From Azorinus chamasolen (Eukaryota; Mollusca; Bivalvia; Cardiida; Solecurtidae): a stretch of 64,000 nt of DNA. The stretch's first letter is position 1. Each line of letters starts with the position of its first letter. Shown here one piece after another: positions 35,401 to 41,400 of the stretch. The notes below the pieces were generated by a model. That model searched no databases. It saw only the letters and a program-made list of their open reading frames with translations, and was not told the origin of the DNA. The stretch covers positions 24,712,449 to 24,776,448 of the forward strand of contig OY755241.1 of NCBI GenBank assembly GCA_963576725.1. Reading direction: 5' to 3'. Position numbers and translations under genes: made by a program.

Positions 35401-38400
35401 CTGCCTTTGCCACTGTGAATTATTCCGCTTTTTGTTGGTCGCATTAGAGGGGTTTTATTGTAGAGTACTTTCAATATGAAACACTTAAACTTGCTAGGTG
35501 AATTTGAATAACAAGCAGTGCAGGCCCAACCCACTGATCTGGGTATACACTGTTTGCAAATACCAATGGGTGTGTGTATTATGTGAAGATACACCATTGA
35601 CTTAACCCTATCGCTGTCAATGCCGGATCTGTGATTACTTATGCAAACAGTTTGGATCCAGATGAGACGCCGAGTAACTCGGCGTCTCATCAGGATCCAA
35701 ACTGTTTGTTACTGTTACCATGTTTTTGAAACAAAAATGAAGAAAATAAAAAGAATCAAAATTTGTAGCAGACGACAAAGTTAGCAGACGACTGAGTTTG
35801 GCAGCGAAAGGATTAACATATAGCCGGTAAACATTAATCTGTTCCGATTTATTCAAGCTTTTGAGAAACACTTGACTGAGTTGCAAACATCTTTGATGCA
35901 GATGAGCCACCGAGTTACTCAGCGTCTCATCAGGATCAAAGATGTTTAAAAATAACCGCTGGGTGGCGCTTAGCAGGTACGGGGTTAATTTCCATGCAGG
36001 TAAGTATTTGAACATGTCCTGAAATATCACACAGCAGTCAAATACCCCTGGAGTCCGTTTTTCGGAAGATCGCACGACTGAAATTAAGTCCTAACATACG
36101 ACCTCGAATTCTAAATACAGAACAATTAAGAACGTTATAGGCAGGTGGCTGTTTAATACAAATTAATTCGAGGTAACAGGAGTTCGAGGTATCACATTTC
36201 AAGCATGGACACTTTATCTAGGAGGGGGTGGGGTGTTGGGGGTTAATGCAGGTCGAAAGTAATGCTCCGGTAGCAGCTTTCAGCATTTTTGCGACCTGCA
36301 TCAAGCTCCCGGATGACTTTGTAGTTATGTACATTGGGGAAATTTAGAACAAATCTGTATTGCAAGTTTTGGAAGGTACCGATTTTTTTGCCTCAAAGTT
36401 ATATAAATACAGAACTTCGAGTTCGAGATATCAAAGATCACTGTCTAAACTTACCTGTATGACATGTTTCTCTATAGACCACATACCCGTATTCTACAAT
36501 GTAGCGTACGCACGTGGCGTGATACTGCATGTTGGCCGTATTCACCACGCTATCCCACATTGTTTCTCCACACACACCAACTACGTTCTCGCACCGATTT
36601 TTGGCCCAGCCTCCGTAGTATTTGTCTGTAAAGGCGACTGCCTCGTTGGGGCAGTCATTTGGCCAGCGACAGTTGTAACAAGACTGCATCGATGCCACAT
36701 TGTTATCATTTGGTATACAAGACTGGCCTGAAAGGCAGCATAAAGCAAGACTAACTGTTGAATGTGATACATAAAATATAAACAACATTGAAACTTCTCT
36801 CCTTTCGCTTATCATAATTTATGTTCAGTACGGTAGACTCTCTCTCTAAAGTCACCACTTATAATGAATAGACATTGGTGTCTGCTGCTGTTGGCGGATC
36901 CGTTATTACTTGTGCAAACAGTTTGGACCCAGATGAGACGCCGAGTAACTTGGCGTCTCATCAGGATCCAAACTGTGTGTCACTCTAATAGTGTCTTATA
37001 AAAAGAAATGCAGGATGAATCAGTTTTGAAATCTGAAGCGATGCCATTTTCTACTAACAATAAAAATCCGCATGATTAACATTAAAGGTCAAAAGCACGT
37101 GCTTACTTAATACAGGGCAAAAGAAATGCAGATTCTTCTCTAGGACCTTTCTGTAGAAGACTCGCCCTGTATTAACTACCACCTGACTCTGAGACCAAGA
37201 ATTATGCATCTCGGATGGTCGCTTGAGAAAATGTTTTACTGCTATGCAAATGAATGGCGATTCGAACATACCAGTATTATTCGTTGGCGTCATTGACAGA
37301 TGCCGATGTAAAGCATTATTATATGGGACCAGTATACACGTGCCCTAGTTAACCTTAACATTTTCCCTTACGAATAATTATACAACAATTCGTGAATACT
37401 CATTAACTGATGTTGGACACCGAGAGTATTCGATATTTATCATGCTCTATATCACATATACAAACGAACATCGAGTGTCTTCCATATAACAAATACCAGT
37501 TATCACATACATAGGTTAACATTGAATGTCGCCCATATTGATAATACTGTCACATATATAGGCGATGATCGACGGTACTTGTCGCATATACAGGCGATTA
37601 TCGACGGCACTTGTCGCATATACAGGCGAATATCGATGGTCTTCCATAAAGCCAATACTAGTTGTCACATAAACAGGCAAACATCGAGGGTCATGCTAGT
37701 TGTCGCATATATAGACGAACATCGACTATCTTCCATATCAATAATGCTAGTTACCTCGCATACAGGCGACAATCGTGTATCTACCATATTGATAATGCTT
37801 GTTACCTCGCATGCAGGCGACACTCGTGTATCTACCATATTGTTAATGCTAGTTACCTCGCATACAGGCGACAATCGTGTATCTACCATATTGATAATGC
37901 TAGTTACCTCGCATACAGGCGACAATCGTGTATCTACCATATTGATAATGCTAGTTACCTCGCATACAGGCAAACATCGTGTATCTACCATATTGATAAT
38001 GCTAGTTACCTCGCATACAGGCGAACATCGTGTTTCTACCATATTGATAATGCTAGTTACCTCGCATATAGGCGACAATCGTGTATCTACCATATTGATA
38101 ATGCTAGTTACCTCGCATACAGGCAAACATCGTGTATCTACCATATTGATAATGCTAGTTACCTCGCATACAGGCAAACATCGTGTATCTACCATATTGA
38201 TAATGCTAGTTACCTCGCATACAGGCAAACATCGTGTATCTACCATATTGATAATGCTAGTTACCTCGCATACAGGCGAACATCGTGTATCTACCATATT
38301 GATAATGCAATGTGTAATGTTTACAAACTAACATCGTCATGTCTTCCATATTAACAATGTTGTCAAATATACAGGCGAACATCGAGCGTCTTCCACATTA

Positions 38401-41400
38401 ACAATGCTAGGTGCCACATATACAGGCGATCATATATGTACATACATATCATACATATTGTTAACGCTAGTTGTCACATATACAGTCTTCTATATACGCA
38501 TTGTTTGTTGTCATGCATACAGACGAATATCTATATTAATAATTCTAATTATCACGTATACAGGCTAACATTGGGGATATTCCATATTAATAATGTTTAT
38601 TGTCACATATACAGGCTAACATTGGGGATATTCCATCTTAGCGTATTTCATAGTATGAATGCTAATTGCCTGCCATATTATTAATGATATTTACCACGTA
38701 TAAATACGAACACCGTAGTGTCGTCCATATTAATAATACTAACTGCCACGTATACATGCGAACATCGAGGTGTATTCCATATTAATAATACTTATTGTCA
38801 CGTGTATACACACTACGATGTTCGCATTGCCACGTATACATGCGAACATCGTAGTGTTTTCCATATTAATAATACTAATTGTCACGTAAACAGACGAACA
38901 TTGTAGCGTCTTCCATATTAATAATACTAATTGTCACGTATACAGGCGAACATTGTAGCGTCTTCCATATTAATAATACTAATTGTCACGTAAACAGACG
39001 AACATTGTAGCGTCTTCCATATTAATAATACTAATTGTCACGTAAACAGACGAACATTGTAGCGTCTTCCATATTAATAATTCTAATTGTCACGTATACA
39101 GGCGAACATTGAGGATATTCCATATTACAAATGTTCATTGTCACATATACAGGCCAATATTGTAGTGTCTTCCATGTTAACAATGTCGATTGCCACATAT
39201 ACACGCGAACATCGTAGTGTCTTCCATATTAATACTACTGGTTGTCACGTATAAATGTGAACGTTTGGGATATTCCACATTAATAGTGTTCATTGTCACA
39301 TATACAGGCGAATATTGCAGTGTCTTTCATATTAATAATTCTAATTGTCAGATATCAAGTAAAACATCGTAGTGTCTACTATATCAATAATGGTAATATG
39401 CTAATTGTCATGTATACAGGCGAATATTGGGAATATTATATATTACAAATGTGCATTGTCATATATAAAGGCGAATATTGTAGGGTCTTCCATATTAATC
39501 CCCGTCTTGGTTATACTAAAGAAGAGACTGATACAACTACAACATTTTATTAAACATACAACGACATTTATAGCAAATTAACCCCTCGCTGCCAAATTCT
39601 GTCGTCTGCTAACTTTGTCGTCTGCTACAAATTTTAATTTTTTTTTCTTCATTTTTGTTTCAAAACCATAGTAATAGCAACAAACAGTTTGGATGCTGAT
39701 GAGACGCCGAGTTACTCGGCGTCTCATCTGGATCCAAACTGTTTGCATAGGTATTCACAGATCCGGCATTGACAGCGAAAGGGTTAAATACTGCAAAGAT
39801 AAAGGACACTTAGTTTACAGAGAAACAAAATACATAATTAAATACATATATAGAAAAAGTAAATAGTGTAAAATGTCGTGCAATTTCTCATCAAAATTAC
39901 TTATGACATCAGACTCTAATCAAGTTTGCTTTATAAATGCAGTTTGCCAAATTATTTAGTGTTCAATTTGAGGTAGTTGATAATAATGAACCATGATTAT
40001 TTTATGTTGGGCCATGAACAGTAATCTGGTTTAAAGTGCCTTTTCCTCAGTTCTCTAAATTTTGGATAGATAAGTAAAAAGTGATATTCATTTTCTATCA
40101 TGTTTAAGTTGCAATTGTTGCATATTCGTTGATCACGAGTAATATTTATGTAACGACCTGTTTCTTTATTAAAATCATGTGAGGATGTTCTAAATCGACT
40201 TACGAAAAGCTATTCTGTATTTGTTTTCTGAAATTTTATTAAGATAACTTTCAAGGCTAAAGGTATGTTTGAATACTGAATACGTTTCAAGTCTGTCAGA
40301 GTTATTTATGTTTGAGCACCATTGATGATGACAGATATCTTCTGTTCTTTGTTTTATAGGTGGATACCTGACTTCCATCCTGCATTAAGCAGCCACCTAC
40401 CTAAAGGATCTAGATTATTCTATATTCGAATTTCGAGATTTCGCCTGTATATTAGACAACTAGCATTATAAATATGGAAGACCATCAATGTTCGCCTGTA
40501 TACTAGACAACTAGCGATATTAATATAGAAGACCATCAATGTTCGCCTGTATATTAGACAACTAGCATTATTAATATGGAAGACCATCAATGTTCGCCTG
40601 TATATTAGACAACTAACATTACTAATATGGAAGACCATCAATGTTCGCCTGTATATGAGACTAGTAGCACTGTTAACATGAAATACACTACTATGTTCGC
40701 TGTTTTGTGACACGTATACTTATTGATATGGACGACACTACGATGTTCGCCTATGTATGTGACAACTAGCATTACACTACGATGTTCGCCTGTATGTGTG
40801 ACAACTAACATTATTAATCTAGAACACCCTCTTTGTTCGACTGTTTATGCGACAAATATCAGTGCTAATATGGAAAACCGTAGCCAAATCTGAACTAAGA
40901 CACATGGCAAACCTTAGCCAAAACTGAACTGGGACACACGGGAAACCTTAACTAAAACTGAACCAGGATAAACGAAATCTTAACCAAAACTGAACCAGGA
41001 CGCATGGAAACCTTAACCAAACCTGAACCATGACACATGGAAACCCTTAGTCAAAACTGAACCAGGAACCGTGGAAAACCTTAGTCAAAGCTGAACCAGG
41101 ACACATGGAAACCCGTAGCCAATAATGAATCAGGACTAATGGACATGAAAAACCTTAGCCAAAATTGAGTCAGGACACATGGAAAACCTCAACCAAAATT
41201 GAACCAGAACACATGCGAATCCTAACCAACCTGAACCAGGAAACTTTGAAAATCTTAACCAAAACTGAACCAGGACTCATTTTTTGCAGGACTCTTCCAT
41301 CATAAACACGTCCGCCTGTGGTACGGAAGGTCGCTGGTTCGATCCCCGGCCGCGACAGACCAAAATTCGTTAAAAGTTTGTACTAGAAGCTCCCTTGTCT

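Noticed and set aside
35635..36075. 146-codon minus frame
   Set aside because: Built from two adjacent M6 MITEs; hydrophobic stretches are read-through of palindrome arms.
37522..38354. Open frames of 210-269 codons on both strands across the 51-bp array
   Set aside because: The period is divisible by 3, so any stop-free unit yields a long frame. Both strands and two frames are open at once, with no splice or domain signal.
37516..39510. CRISPR-like array
   Set aside because: Units are contiguous without unique spacers, and the DNA is eukaryotic with spliced genes.
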